64,000 bases of DNA from Sulfurivermis sp040755915 (GCA_040755915.1 JBFLWM010000015.1:1-64000); one strand, 5' to 3'. Counted from the first letter of the stretch, positions 35,769-44,704 are shown. Made by a program: numbers and translations. The notes: generated by a model from the sequence alone, not told the origin.

Positions 35769-38078
35769 TCATACGACGCAACCAGCCGCAGGGGCTGCCA
35801 CGTCTTCCATTTGCAGACCGACTACCGGATGGTAAAGCAAACTATTAACCTGAACGAACAGTCCTGGAATCAGCTCTTGAATGTCGCCTTGCGCCTGGAG
35901 CCGCTGAACATCACGCAAGCGGACATTGACGGTGTAACGCTGCAACTTGCGCATCAGCCAACGCTGCGGGCCATCCTTGCGCAGGCTCCCGAGCAAGGTA
36001 TCGATAGTTTTTTCATTGCCATCACGTCCCCGGTAGAGAGCGACAACCGGAGCGGTGTCACCATCCTTGATGAGCTTGAAGCGTTCGGCAGCGGTACGGA
36101 AATTGACCGCCAGCGTACTGCCATCGGCCTCCAGCAGCCTGCCGATGCCTTCGGCATCCAGTTCGCAATCATGGTAGAGCCGCTCGAAGTAGCGGCCAAA
36201 GAGGTGGCGGTCTAGCACTTCACCCTCCTGGCCATAGAGCACCGATTTGCACGCATCCTCGCCCGTGCGCAGCAGACCCGGTGGTGCGGGCTGCGGCGGC
36301 ACGAACACCTTGACGATGCCCAACTGCCCAACGGCATTGAGGCGCCCTTCGCGGTTGCAGCGGCCCGCCGCTTGGGCGATGGAGTCGAGTCCGGCCAGGG
36401 CGCGGTAGACCACAGGAAAATCCAGATCGACACCGGCCTCCACCAATTGCGTGCTGACCACCCGCGAGGGCTGCCCCACCTTGAGCCGTACCTTGATGTC
36501 AGAAATCACATCCGAACGATGGGCGCCGCACATCAGTGCGGAAAGGTGCAGGGTGCCCGGCGGCATGAGATGGTGCAGCTCGCGGGCATGCTTCCGGGTA
36601 TTGACGATGGCCAACACGTTCTCGTGTTCGGCAAGCTCTGCCGCCAGCGCATCCCAGCTCGTCGGCGCATTCAAATCCGCCGGAAGCGTTACCTCAACAC
36701 GCTTCAATTCACGGTAGAGTGCATCGGGGTCGGCGACGATCTCGCGCACTCCATCCAGGCCACGGCGGCTTTTCGCCGCATCGAAATACTCCCGCGTACT
36801 CAACGCCGGCTGAGTGGCGGTCGAGAGCACCACCGATACGCCGTAGTGCTGCGTTAACAGCCGGAGCACGTCGAGGATGGGCTGGAGGAAGTGCGGGTCA
36901 AGCAGTTGTGCCTCGTCCAGTACCACCACGCTATCGACGATGTTGTGGAGCTTGCGACAACGTGAGGTACGCGCCGCGAACAGGGACTCGAAGAACTGGA
37001 CGTTGGTGGTCACCACGATGGGGGCGTCCCAGTTCTCGCAGGCAAGACGCGATTTGTGATCTTCCCGTTCCGGGTCGGCTTCGGCATTGCTGTGATGCTC
37101 GACCACGGCATCGCCGAAGACGGCTCGGTATATGTCGGCCGTCTGCTCGATGATGCTGGTATAGGGGATGACGTAGATCACCCGGCGCTTGCCATAGAGC
37201 TTGGCGTGTTCAAGAGCGAAAGCCATGCTGGAGAGGGTCTTGCCGCCGCCGGTGGGTACCGTCAGGGAGAACAGGCCAGGAGACTCGATGGCCTTGGCGC
37301 GGCACTGAGCCAATATCTCGGCGCGCAGCGTATTGACCGGAGTCGCTGCGGCCTGCGCGGCAAATACAGCCATATGCTGATCGAACAGTTCGAGCAACCG
37401 GGATATCCCCGGCCAATCGTTGCGCCGGCTGCTGTTCTCCGGACTCATGTAAGCCTCTGTATCGAGGAAATCGGCGTCCACCAAACAGGAGAACAGCATC
37501 CGCACCCAGAGGGCGAATCCCTCCTTGCCGCCGGATATGTTGCGCAGATCACCGGTGAACGCGCCGATATCGAGCACGCCAGCGGCAGCGGGCTGCGCCA
37601 CCGCTTCTTCCAGTTCCTTACGGCTATCCCCCAGCTCGAGACGATGTTGCAGGCTTGAGTTTTCCGAATTCCAATCAGACAGGCCTGCATGGTGCCCCGC
37701 AATCAGGTAGGCCAACACGCGGCCTTTCACACCAAACCTGTCACATGCCAGCAAGGCCCCTGCCGTGGAATGTGGTGCCTTGCCCGCCTCACCCTTGATA
37801 TGGGCATCGGCCTCGAAGCCACTGGCCAGACGGATATAACGCTGGAAACGCAGACGGAATTTGCCCAGGTCGTGCCACAACCCGGCAAGATGGGCCCACT
37901 CCGCCCCATGGAATTGGGTGGCGAATTCGGCCGCCATACTGGCGACTCCAAGCAGGTGCTCCATCAGGTCATGGGGGTCGCGCCAGGTCCCATCGGGATT
38001 TTGCGCCGCATGAGCGATGGGGTACAAAACGGATTCAGTTCCTGGCGGTTTCGCCATATTCATCGCTTCCGTGCTCAC
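35769..38078 (-). CDS. cas3: CRISPR-associated helicase-nuclease Cas3 (type I-C)
   Basis: A 769-aa HD nuclease-SF2 helicase fusion. The HD domain (about 30-235) has L-W-H-D-L-G-K-F. Helicase motifs are P-T-G-G-G-K-T (Walker A), V-V-L-D-E-A-Q-L-L-D (motif II), L-S-T-A-T-Q-P (motif III) and Q-A-A-G-R-C-N-R-E-G (motif VI). It unwinds and degrades target DNA recruited by Cascade. The GTG at 38078 overlaps the stop of the pRiA4b-like gene (GTGA); ATGs at 38063 or 38057 are alternatives. Either way it is coupled to the upstream non-cas genes. Confidence 0.96.
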   Translation of the reverse strand: MSTEAMNMAKPPGTESVLYPIAHAAQNPDGTWRDPHDLMEHLLGVASMAAEFATQFHGAEWAHLAGLWHDLGKFRLRFQRYIRLASGFEADAHIKGEAGKAPHSTAGALLACDRFGVKGRVLAYLIAGHHAGLSDWNSENSSLQHRLELGDSRKELEEAVAQPAAAGVLDIGAFTGDLRNISGGKEGFALWVRMLFSCLVDADFLDTEAYMSPENSSRRNDWPGISRLLELFDQHMAVFAAQAAATPVNTLRAEILAQCRAKAIESPGLFSLTVPTGGGKTLSSMAFALEHAKLYGKRRVIYVIPYTSIIEQTADIYRAVFGDAVVEHHSNAEADPEREDHKSRLACENWDAPIVVTTNVQFFESLFAARTSRCRKLHNIVDSVVVLDEAQLLDPHFLQPILDVLRLLTQHYGVSVVLSTATQPALSTREYFDAAKSRRGLDGVREIVADPDALYRELKRVEVTLPADLNAPTSWDALAAELAEHENVLAIVNTRKHARELHHLMPPGTLHLSALMCGAHRSDVISDIKVRLKVGQPSRVVSTQLVEAGVDLDFPVVYRALAGLDSIAQAAGRCNREGRLNAVGQLGIVKVFVPPQPAPPGLLRTGEDACKSVLYGQEGEVLDRHLFGRYFERLYHDCELDAEGIGRLLEADGSTLAVNFRTAAERFKLIKDGDTAPVVALYRGRDGNEKTIDTLLGSLRKDGPQRWLMRKLQRYTVNVRLRDVQRLQAQGDIQELIPGLFVQVNSLLYHPVVGLQMEDVAAPAAGCVV

Positions 38079-38653
38079 CGCACCTCCCCCAACTCCTCAT
38101 TCACCGCCTCCAAATCGAATACCTCCGGATCGAACTCTTCCCCCAGCCATTCGACCATTTCCTCATGTTCTTCGTCCTTGGGGTTGCCAACGATTTCCAG
38201 CATGCGTTCATAACCCGGCACCCCGCCGCAGTCCTCCGGCGGGCAGGCGCGCTTGCCGGCAAGGCAGCGGGGGTAGCGCACACCGAGCTCGGGGTCGAGC
38301 ACTTTTTCCACCATAATCTCATGTACCCAGCTGTCGCCGAAGTCGTATTCGTACCGGAAGGTGTCGCCCTCCTGGGCGACCTTGTCGAGGCGGACATTGC
38401 GCTCTTGGCGCAGATCACTGGGGAAGTCGGGGTTGGGTTCACCGTAAGCGACGCCGCCGGCCTCGAAGGCGTGGAGGTGTTCGTCCCACCAGCCCATGGT
38501 GATCTGCAATATCTGGTGCAGCTTGCCCAGTTTGGTGTCGCCGCGGACCTGGAGGCAGCGCCAGATGGGCGGCTTGCTCCACTTCAGGGTGACCTTGATC
38601 TGGTAGATGCGGGCCGAACCGAGCGTTGTCGGCTGAGTTATCACCTTTGCCAC
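38075..38653 (-). CDS. Plasmid pRiA4b ORF-3-like protein
   Basis: A 192-aa protein of the pRiA4b ORF-3-like family. An N-terminal beta-rich segment reads Y-Q-I-K-V-T-L-K-W-S-K-P-P-I-W-R. The family hallmarks Y-E-Y-D-F-G-D-S-W-V-H-E-I and C-P-P-E-D-C-G-G-V-P-G-Y-E follow in the second half. The biochemical function is unknown; family members occur on plasmids, next to transposons and near restriction or CRISPR genes. It sits 4 bp after the 107-aa gene and overlaps the start of cas3, so it appears to be in the cas transcript. The tail is very acidic (E-E-F-D-P-E-V-F-D-L-E). Confidence 0.9.
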   Translation of the reverse strand: MAKVITQPTTLGSARIYQIKVTLKWSKPPIWRCLQVRGDTKLGKLHQILQITMGWWDEHLHAFEAGGVAYGEPNPDFPSDLRQERNVRLDKVAQEGDTFRYEYDFGDSWVHEIMVEKVLDPELGVRYPRCLAGKRACPPEDCGGVPGYERMLEIVGNPKDEEHEEMVEWLGEEFDPEVFDLEAVNEELGEVR

Positions 38654-38657
38654 GGGC

Positions 38658-38981
38658 TCACCCCTGATATTTCACAAAAACCGGTTTAAGCGTGTCGCCC
38701 ATGTAGGCCAGAACCTCATTGAGGCCACCCTGCACTACGCCACCGGTTGTGCTGATGGAGCAGTTGTAGGTGTAGAACTCGTAATAGCTGCCATCCTCAA
38801 AAAGAAGGAACAATTGGCTCGTCACTGCCGCCTCGGGCTTGTCTCTATGCTTAATGACTACGCCTACGATGCGCCTGCCGACGATTTGCTCGACCTCATC
38901 TTTGATTCTCGCCGTCAATCGGTCCTCGGCTGTCCGTTCGCGACTGTATACCACTCCTGCGGGCTCACCAGTTGAGCCCAT
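38658..38981 (-). CDS. Hypothetical protein between WYL regulator and pRiA4b-like gene
   Basis: A 107-aa protein that I do not recognise. The N-terminal third is charged and helical (R-T-A-E-D-R-L-T-A-R-I-K-D-E-V). The rest is predicted beta-rich, with F-L-L-F-E-D-G-S-Y-Y-E-F-Y-T-Y and a Gly-rich T-T-G-G-V-V-Q-G-G-L-N turn. There is no signal peptide and no helix-turn-helix. It starts 3 bp after the WYL stop with no clear ribosome-binding site, consistent with coupled translation. A small accessory or anti-toxin-like binding protein are possibilities only. Confidence 0.75.
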   Translation of the reverse strand: MGSTGEPAGVVYSRERTAEDRLTARIKDEVEQIVGRRIVGVVIKHRDKPEAAVTSQLFLLFEDGSYYEFYTYNCSISTTGGVVQGGLNEVLAYMGDTLKPVFVKYQG

Positions 38982-38984
38982 CTG

Positions 38985-39944
38985 CTATCGATACCGTGCG
39001 GCCATCTCGCGCACCCGGTTGGCGACCGTCCGGCGCAAGGACTCTGGCGCGATCACCTCCACATCCGGCCCGTACTTGAGGATGTCCATCAACAATTCCC
39101 TGTCGTCGGAATAGGGCACCTGGAGTTCGTAGACACCGTCAATCCACTGGCCGATCTGGTCCGGGTGCCAGGTTTCGTCGGCGACCCAGCGGGCGGCATG
39201 GGGCGAGAAACGCAGGATGGCCCACGCCTTGGCCTCGCCGGTGAAGATCCCAAATGTGGCACCGACGAGGCGGTCGATGTCGGTGTCGGGCAGGGTGCGA
39301 GCCGCATCCGCGTGAGTGGTGAGCGGACGGATGCGATCGAGGGAGAAGGTGCGCAGATCCCGCGCCTGTTCGCACCAGGCGACCAGATACCAGTTGTCGC
39401 GGTAATGCAGCAGGCGCTGGGGATGGACCCGGCGGCGGGTGGCGTGGCCTTTTTCGCGGCCGTGGTATTCGATGTCAATGATGCGGCCATTGAGCACGGC
39501 ACCGGCAACGGCGCCGAAATGCTCCGCATCCACTGGGCGACGTGCGGCGGCCTGAAGCCGCACGCGGCTGGTGACGGTATCGGCGCTATGGCCGCTTTGC
39601 TCCAGCAGTTTGCGGATGCGACCACGCAGCGGGCCGATGTAAGGGGTGAGCAGACCGGGCTGTACCGCTTCCAGCAACTGTTCACTGGCAAGCAGGGCGT
39701 AGAGTTCGGAGTCGTTGAACCACAGGCCGGGCAGTTCAAATTCCAGGGCAGTGGGGTCGTACCAGTAACCGCTGCCGTCACGTTCGTTGAGGATCGGCGC
39801 ATCCATGAAATCGCGCATATAGGCGATATCGCGTTTCAGGGTGGCGGATGAAACCTCGAGTGCTTCACGCAAGCGCTGGAAGGTAACGCGCTTGCCAGGC
39901 TTTAGTTCGCGGTGGATGCGGAAGATGCGTTCGGCCTGGTTCAT
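38985..39944 (-). CDS. WYL-domain transcriptional regulator
   Basis: A 319-aa regulator with an N-terminal winged helix-turn-helix (about 1-60, V-S-S-A-T-L-K-R-D-I-A-Y-M-R-D) and a WYL domain (about 145-225). The WYL domain includes H-P-Q-R-L-L-H-Y-R-D-N-W-Y-L-V-A-W-C and F-S-L-D-R-I-R; a C-terminal WCX extension ends in R-E-M-A-A-R-Y-R. WYL proteins sense nucleic acids or nucleotides and often control CRISPR-Cas and other defence islands. GGAGGAG lies about 6 bp before the ATG. It is first in a tight series leading into cas3, so it probably controls the whole operon, including itself. Confidence 0.93.
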   Translation of the reverse strand: MNQAERIFRIHRELKPGKRVTFQRLREALEVSSATLKRDIAYMRDFMDAPILNERDGSGYWYDPTALEFELPGLWFNDSELYALLASEQLLEAVQPGLLTPYIGPLRGRIRKLLEQSGHSADTVTSRVRLQAAARRPVDAEHFGAVAGAVLNGRIIDIEYHGREKGHATRRRVHPQRLLHYRDNWYLVAWCEQARDLRTFSLDRIRPLTTHADAARTLPDTDIDRLVGATFGIFTGEAKAWAILRFSPHAARWVADETWHPDQIGQWIDGVYELQVPYSDDRELLMDILKYGPDVEVIAPESLRRTVANRVREMAARYR

Positions 39945-39965
39945 TATTGTGGCTCCTCCCTAAGT

Positions 39966-39985
39966 CTTGGCCCGATTGTGCCAAG
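39966..39985. promoter_or_regulatory. Candidate operator upstream of WYL gene
   Basis: A perfect 6-bp inverted repeat, CTTGGC (39966-39971) and GCCAAG (39980-39985), lies 22-41 bp upstream of the WYL start. The 76-bp gap to the ankyrin gene must hold the operon promoter. The repeat is a plausible autoregulatory site but could also be part of a weak terminator for the ankyrin gene. Confidence 0.4.
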
Positions 39986-40020
39986 CCGGGGGGAGCACAG
40001 CAATGTTATGTATCAGGCCG

Positions 40021-40650
40021 TCACTGGGCAGGTTTGATACCCCGTCGTAACAGTTCGATCACCGCCGCACGCTGTTCGCGCTCAGCCCAGTCCAGCGCGC
40101 TCATGCCCTCGCCGTCGCGCAGTTCCCGTTGCGCACCGGCGGCGAGCAACTGCTTGACCACATCCACCTCGCCTTCCTTCGCCGCCCAGATCAGCGCGCT
40201 CCAGCCCATGCCCTGATCCTGCACATCGACACGGGCACCGCGCGCCAGCAGCAGCTGCACCGTATCGACATAGCCGTTGGCGCCGGCGACCATCAGCGCC
40301 GTGTAGCCGCCCTTGTCCTGCGCGTTCACGTCGGCGCCATGATCGAGCAGCAATTGCACGATGGCGGTATGGCCGTTGTTGGCGGCCTTCATCATCGCGG
40401 TCCAGCGACAGTCATCGCAGGCGTCCACCTCGGCGCCGCGGCGCAGCAGGCGCTGCACGGCCGCCATGTCGCCGGCCTCGGCGGCCTGGATCAGCAGGGT
40501 GCGGCCGTGGCTGTCGCGCTGTTCGGTATCGAGGGCCTGCAGGGTGTAGTAGATGCCGACGCCGAGCACGGCCAGCAGGGCAAAGAAACGATAGGGACGA
40601 CGGTAGGCGTAGTCACGCATCGTGTGCAGCATCGCTTGCTCCTCGGTCAC
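40021..40650 (-). CDS. Membrane-anchored ankyrin-repeat protein
   Basis: A protein of about 203-209 aa. An N-terminal membrane anchor (about 20-36, F-F-A-L-L-A-V-L-G-V-G-I-Y-Y) is followed by about five ankyrin repeats. Clear units include G-R-T-L-L-I-Q-A-A-E-A-G-D, W-T-A-M-M-K-A-A-N-N-G-H and Y-T-A-L-M-V-A-G-A-N-G-Y. It is a protein-interaction module, probably facing the periplasm. The start may be at 40650 or 40632. It lies between the cas operon and the cobalamin genes on the same strand and has no obvious functional link to either. Confidence 0.88.
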   Translation of the reverse strand: MTEEQAMLHTMRDYAYRRPYRFFALLAVLGVGIYYTLQALDTEQRDSHGRTLLIQAAEAGDMAAVQRLLRRGAEVDACDDCRWTAMMKAANNGHTAIVQLLLDHGADVNAQDKGGYTALMVAGANGYVDTVQLLLARGARVDVQDQGMGWSALIWAAKEGEVDVVKQLLAAGAQRELRDGEGMSALDWAEREQRAAVIELLRRGIKPAQ

Positions 40651-40685
40651 GCCAAGGTAGGAGCCGAGTCCTCCCGGCGAATAGC

Positions 40686-41693
40686 CTATTCATCCCCCGC
40701 TCCCACCGTAGAAAGTGCGCTGTGCAGGCGCTGCCACTCCGCCTCGCTGCCGGGCAGGCCGAAACGCAGCGCCGCCGGCTGGTCGAAGCGGCGTACCAGT
40801 ATGCCCTGCTGCGCCAGCGCCTGATGGAGGCGCATGGCAGCGGGGTGACGCAGGTACTGGAACAGGGCGGTGCCGCCGTGCGGCGGCAACCCCGCCGCGG
40901 TGAGCAGCGCGTGCAGGCGCGCCCCCTGCTGCAACAGTTGCCCGCGCATGACTTGCTGCCAGGCCGTATCCAGTAATGCCAGACGTGCCACCTCGCGTGC
41001 CGGATGGTTCACCGGCCACGGCCCGAACACAGCCATCAGGCGCTGCAGCAACTGCGGCCAGGCCAGCACGAAGCCGACACGGGCGCCGGCCAGGCCGAAG
41101 AACTTCCCCAGCGAGCGCAACACGACCAGCCCCTCGCGGCCTGCCGCGGTGGCAATGCTGTGCTGCGGTGTGGCATCCATGAACGCCTCGTCCACCACCA
41201 GCCAGCCGCCGCGTACGGCGAGGCGCTCCTGCCAGGAGAGCAGTTGTTCGGACGTGAAACGCTCGCCGCCGGGATTGTTGGGGTGGACCAGCAGCAGCAC
41301 ATCGAGCAGCGCCAGCCGTGCCTCGATGTCGTCAGCGGCCAGTGCCACGACCTCATGCCCTGCCAGACGCCAGGCATGGGCATGTTCGGCGTAGCTCGGT
41401 TGCAGCAGGCCGACACGCCCCGGTGCACGCAGCTGCGGCAGGGCCTGGATCGCCTGCTGCGATCCGGCACAGGGCAGCAGGTGCGCAGTGCCGTAATAGG
41501 CGGCGGCCGCGTCCAGCAAACCGTCGTCGTCTTCCGGCAGGCGCTGCCAGCAGGCCGCCGGCAGCGGCGGCACCGGCCAGCCCGCCGGGTTGATGCCGGT
41601 GGACAGGTCGAGCCACTGCGCCAGCGGAATGCCGTGGTCGCGTGCCGCCTGACGCAGGCGGCCGCCGTGTGGCAATGCAGTGGCTATCGTCAT
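40686..41693 (-). CDS. cobD: Threonine-phosphate decarboxylase
   Basis: A 335-aa PLP-dependent class I/II aminotransferase-fold enzyme. Its opening is L-P-H-G-G-R-L-R-Q-A-A and W-L-D-L-S-T-G-I-N-P. It has H-P-N-N-P-G-G and the PLP lysine in R-S-L-G-K-F-F-G-L-A-G-A-R-V-G-F. It makes (R)-1-aminopropan-2-ol phosphate, the linker precursor of cobalamin (CobD in Salmonella naming, CobC in Pseudomonas naming). It lies 37 bp after cbiB, its partner in the next step. The ATG at 41693 begins the conserved domain. Confidence 0.93.
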   Translation of the reverse strand: MTIATALPHGGRLRQAARDHGIPLAQWLDLSTGINPAGWPVPPLPAACWQRLPEDDDGLLDAAAAYYGTAHLLPCAGSQQAIQALPQLRAPGRVGLLQPSYAEHAHAWRLAGHEVVALAADDIEARLALLDVLLLVHPNNPGGERFTSEQLLSWQERLAVRGGWLVVDEAFMDATPQHSIATAAGREGLVVLRSLGKFFGLAGARVGFVLAWPQLLQRLMAVFGPWPVNHPAREVARLALLDTAWQQVMRGQLLQQGARLHALLTAAGLPPHGGTALFQYLRHPAAMRLHQALAQQGILVRRFDQPAALRFGLPGSEAEWQRLHSALSTVGAGDE

Positions 41694-41730
41694 GCCGTTG
41701 TTCCTGCAAAGCCCCTCTGTTCGCCCTGCC

Positions 41731-42639
41731 TCAACGCGCCACCTGCAGCACCGCACCCAGCACCACGATCACGCCCAGCCACAACCACAGGCTGTGCTGC
41801 ACCAGACGGATGGCACGCAGGATATCGGCGGCCCCCGGCGCCACCCCTTCGCCCAGCAACGGCCGCTCTTCGACGATGCCGTGATAGATGGCCGGACCGC
41901 CCAGCTGCAGGCCAAGGGCGCCGGCACCGGCCGCCATCACCACGCCGGCATTGGGGCTCGCCGTACGATGGCCCTGCCGGCGCCAGCAGCGCAGTGCGCG
42001 GCGACCGGCGCCGAGCAGGGCGTAGCTGAGTGCGGTGAGGCGCGCGGGCATCCAGTTGAGCACGTCATCCAGGCGCGCCGCCGCCCAGCCGAAGGCGGCA
42101 TAACGCTCGCTGCGATAACCCCACATGGCGTCCAGCGTGTTCACCAGGCGATACAGCACCGCCCCCGGCGCGCCGAGCACGACAAACCAGAACAGTGCAC
42201 CGAACACCGCATCATTGCCATTTTCCAGCACCGACTCCGTCGCGGCACGGGCCACGCCTGCCTCATCCAGCGCTGCCGTATCACGGCTCACCATCCAGCC
42301 CACGCGCTGCCGCGCCAGCGCCAGATCACCGCCGGCCAGCGCCGCCGCCACGGCACGGCCGTGCTGCGCCAGACTGGTTGCACCGATAGCGAGATACAGC
42401 AACAGCACCTCGGCCACCACACCAACGTGGGGTAGATGGGCCAATGCGGCCGCCAACAGCACCAGGGGCAGCACCGCCAGCAACAGCGCCAGCACGCCCA
42501 GTGTGCGGCGGCGCCGGTTGAGCCGCACCTCCAGCGCGGAGGCGAGGCGGCCAAAACCGGCCAGCGGGTGATAACGCCGCGGTTCGCCCAACCACAGATC
42601 GAGCAGGACGGCACAAAAACCGGTGAGGGCCAGCCACAT
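41731..42639 (-). CDS. cbiB: Adenosylcobinamide-phosphate synthase
   Basis: A 302-aa integral-membrane enzyme (CbiB, CobD in Pseudomonas naming) that joins aminopropanol phosphate to adenosylcobyric acid. Conserved elements are L-D-L-W-L-G-E-P-R-R-Y-H-P, R-D-T-A-A-L-D-E-A-G-V-A-R-A-A-T-E-S-V-L-E-N and Y-R-L-V-N-T-L-D-A-M-W-G-Y. Further on are L-N-W-M-P-A-R-L-T-A and S-P-N-A-G-V-V-M-A. Four or more helices are expected. The ATG at 42639 begins the family N-terminus, 2 bp after the stop of the CZB gene, so the two appear coupled. Confidence 0.95.
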   Translation of the reverse strand: MWLALTGFCAVLLDLWLGEPRRYHPLAGFGRLASALEVRLNRRRRTLGVLALLLAVLPLVLLAAALAHLPHVGVVAEVLLLYLAIGATSLAQHGRAVAAALAGGDLALARQRVGWMVSRDTAALDEAGVARAATESVLENGNDAVFGALFWFVVLGAPGAVLYRLVNTLDAMWGYRSERYAAFGWAAARLDDVLNWMPARLTALSYALLGAGRRALRCWRRQGHRTASPNAGVVMAAGAGALGLQLGGPAIYHGIVEERPLLGEGVAPGAADILRAIRLVQHSLWLWLGVIVVLGAVLQVAR

Positions 42640-42641
42640 GC

Positions 42642-42995
42642 TCAGTTGCCGTTGCTGATCCGGCTCAACTCGCGCAGGGCATGCACCAGCTGGTGGGACA
42701 ATTCGGCGTACTCGTGATGCAGCAGGTGCTCCGCCTCCTCCGTCTTGCCGGCATCGTGCAGGTGGACGATCTCGCCGGCGCAACGGTGAAAGGCGGTATG
42801 TGCCTTGATGACCTCCCAATACAGCGGCTGATCCTGCCAGGCGGCCAGGTTGGCATACAGCCAGTGCCCCAGCGCACACAGATTGTCCTGCCCGACGGTA
42901 TGGACATCGAACGCCGCGTCGCTGATGCCGAGCAGATGGTTCTGCAAATGCACCTTCCAGGCGACATGGGAATTGATGGCGTCGTAGAAATTCAT
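42642..42995 (-). CDS. Stand-alone CZB (chemoreceptor zinc-binding) domain protein
   Basis: A 117-aa protein made of a single CZB domain. An N-terminal A-I-N-S-H-V-A-W-K-V-H-L helix is followed by the core L-C-A-L-G-H-W-L-Y with its Cys, then H-T-A-F-H-R-C-A and a terminal helical segment with H-H-E-Y. CZB domains bind zinc through three His and one Cys and act as zinc or oxidant (HOCl) sensors on chemoreceptors and diguanylate cyclases. Here no output domain is attached. It is divergent from the small 43091 gene and the CZB-PAS-GGDEF gene, which may be its partner. Confidence 0.88.
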   Translation of the reverse strand: MNFYDAINSHVAWKVHLQNHLLGISDAAFDVHTVGQDNLCALGHWLYANLAAWQDQPLYWEVIKAHTAFHRCAGEIVHLHDAGKTEEAEHLLHHEYAELSHQLVHALRELSRISNGN

Positions 42996-43090
42996 CCGGT
43001 TCTGCTGCTCAGCCGGCGGCGGTGCCGGTGCCGCGATTATACGCGTGAATTGGGTTAAACTACGGGGAATCAACCGGTTTCCGACATCCC

Positions 43091-43357
43091 ATGGACATCA
43101 GCCCGCTGCACAACGCCCGTGACCGCATCCAGGCCGACCCGCGTTCCGGTCAGTCGCTGCTGCTGTATGCGCTGATCAAGACGCTGTCGATTCCACAGGG
43201 CGGCCATGCCTACCTGTTGACCAAACTGAAAGAGATGAATCCCGACACCCGCCAGCTCGCCTATGCACTGATGGAGCTGATGGTACAGGGTGGAGCCGCA
43301 AACAAGGAGTGGAACGAGGCAGTGGCACAGATGGACGCCGCCATTGCCGGGAAATGA
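43091..43357 (+). CDS. Small hypothetical protein
   Basis: An 88-aa soluble, mostly helical protein with no family that I recognise. Features are S-P-L-H-N-A-R-D-R-I near the start and M-N-P-D-T-R-Q-L-A-Y-A-L-M-E-L-M in the middle. There is no signal peptide. It lies 16 bp before the start of the CZB-PAS-GGDEF protein and is probably co-transcribed with it. Divergent from the CZB gene by about 95 bp. Confidence 0.65.
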   Translation: MDISPLHNARDRIQADPRSGQSLLLYALIKTLSIPQGGHAYLLTKLKEMNPDTRQLAYALMELMVQGGAANKEWNEAVAQMDAAIAGK

Positions 43358-43373
43358 TTTCCCGCCGGCAGGA

Positions 43374-44693
43374 ATGACCACTGTTCAGCCCCAGGCCAAC
43401 ATGGACAAGAACCTGTTTCAACGTCTGACCACCAGTGAGCTGGACAGCTATGCCATCGAGCTGGAGCATGCGGTGGAGAACCACACGCGCTGGGTCAACA
43501 ACATCAGCCGCACCCTGCTGTGTCACGGCACACCCGATGCCGCCGACCTGGCGGCAGCACCGCATCTGCTCTGCCATTTCGGCCGCTGGTACCACGGCAT
43601 CGACAACCCCGCCCTGCTCAAGCTGCCCGAATTTGAAACCATCGGCCCGGTGCATGAGGCGATGCACAAGGCGGCACAGGAACTGCTGCTGGCGCAGCAG
43701 GAGGGCCAACCCTTCGACGTCGCCACCTACGATCGGCTGCTGCAACTGAGCGATGAAATGCGCCAGCAGCTGGGCCAGCTGCGCAGCGGCTTCAAGCACA
43801 ACATGAACCTGATCTCGCTGCTGATGGGCAAGGTGTTCGAGAACGCCACCGAGGGCGTGCTCATCACCGACCCCAACGGCGTGATCCTCAGCGTCAATCA
43901 TGCCTTCACCGAATTCACCGGCTATGCAGCCGAAGAGGCCATCGGCAAGACGCCGGCGCTGCTGCGCTCGGGACGCCAGAGCGAGGCCTTCTACCGCCAC
44001 ATGTGGCTGACGCTGCAGAACGAGGGGCAGTGGGAAGGCGAGATCTGGAACCGGCGCAAGGACGGCAAGCACTACCTGGAATGGCTCACCATCTCCGGTG
44101 TGCGTGACGAAGCGGGCGTCATCACCCACTACGTCGCCGTGTTCTCCGACATCACCAGCGAGAAGGAAAACGAGGAGCGGCTCTATCACCTCGCCCACTA
44201 CGACCTGCTCACCGACCTGCCCAACCGCATGCTGTTCTACGATCGCCTGCGCCAGGGCCTGCTGCGGGCGAGACGCAACAAGCGCCAGGTGGCGATCATG
44301 TTCCTCGATCTGGATGGTTTCAAACAGGTGAACGATGAACTGGGCCACCATGCCGGTGACGAACTGCTGCGCCAGGTGGCGCGCCGCCTCAGCAGTGTGT
44401 TGCGCGCCTCCGATACCGTGGCCCGCTTCGGCGGCGACGAATTCACCGTCTCGGTGCCGGACCTGGCGGCCGACGACGACATCAGCCGTGTGGCACAGAA
44501 GATCATCGAGGCAGTGGCCAAGCCCTATTACCTGGGCAGCAACCGCGTGCAGGTCACCACCAGCGTGGGTATCAGCCTGTTCCCGCAGGACGGTGAAGAC
44601 CCCGACACCCTCATCACCCACGCCGACATGGCGATGTACGAAACCAAGAAGGGCGGCAAGAACAGCTACCGCTTCTACGCCGCCCCCGTGTAG
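43374..44693 (+). CDS. CZB-PAS-GGDEF diguanylate cyclase
   Basis: A 439-aa soluble diguanylate cyclase. An N-terminal CZB domain (about 15-130, with L-L-C-H-F-G-R-W-Y) is followed by a PAS domain with PAC (about 145-265), then GGDEF (about 275-435). The active-site G-G-D-E-F is at residues 353-357 and is intact. The RxxD inhibitory site R-A-S-D is at 344-347, so product inhibition is likely. It should make c-di-GMP in response to zinc or oxidants, as the CZB-containing DgcZ does in E. coli. ATG 43374 is chosen; ATG 43401 is possible. Confidence 0.92.
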   Translation: MTTVQPQANMDKNLFQRLTTSELDSYAIELEHAVENHTRWVNNISRTLLCHGTPDAADLAAAPHLLCHFGRWYHGIDNPALLKLPEFETIGPVHEAMHKAAQELLLAQQEGQPFDVATYDRLLQLSDEMRQQLGQLRSGFKHNMNLISLLMGKVFENATEGVLITDPNGVILSVNHAFTEFTGYAAEEAIGKTPALLRSGRQSEAFYRHMWLTLQNEGQWEGEIWNRRKDGKHYLEWLTISGVRDEAGVITHYVAVFSDITSEKENEERLYHLAHYDLLTDLPNRMLFYDRLRQGLLRARRNKRQVAIMFLDLDGFKQVNDELGHHAGDELLRQVARRLSSVLRASDTVARFGGDEFTVSVPDLAADDDISRVAQKIIEAVAKPYYLGSNRVQVTTSVGISLFPQDGEDPDTLITHADMAMYETKKGGKNSYRFYAAPV

Positions 44694-44704
44694 GGGCAGC
44701 CCTG

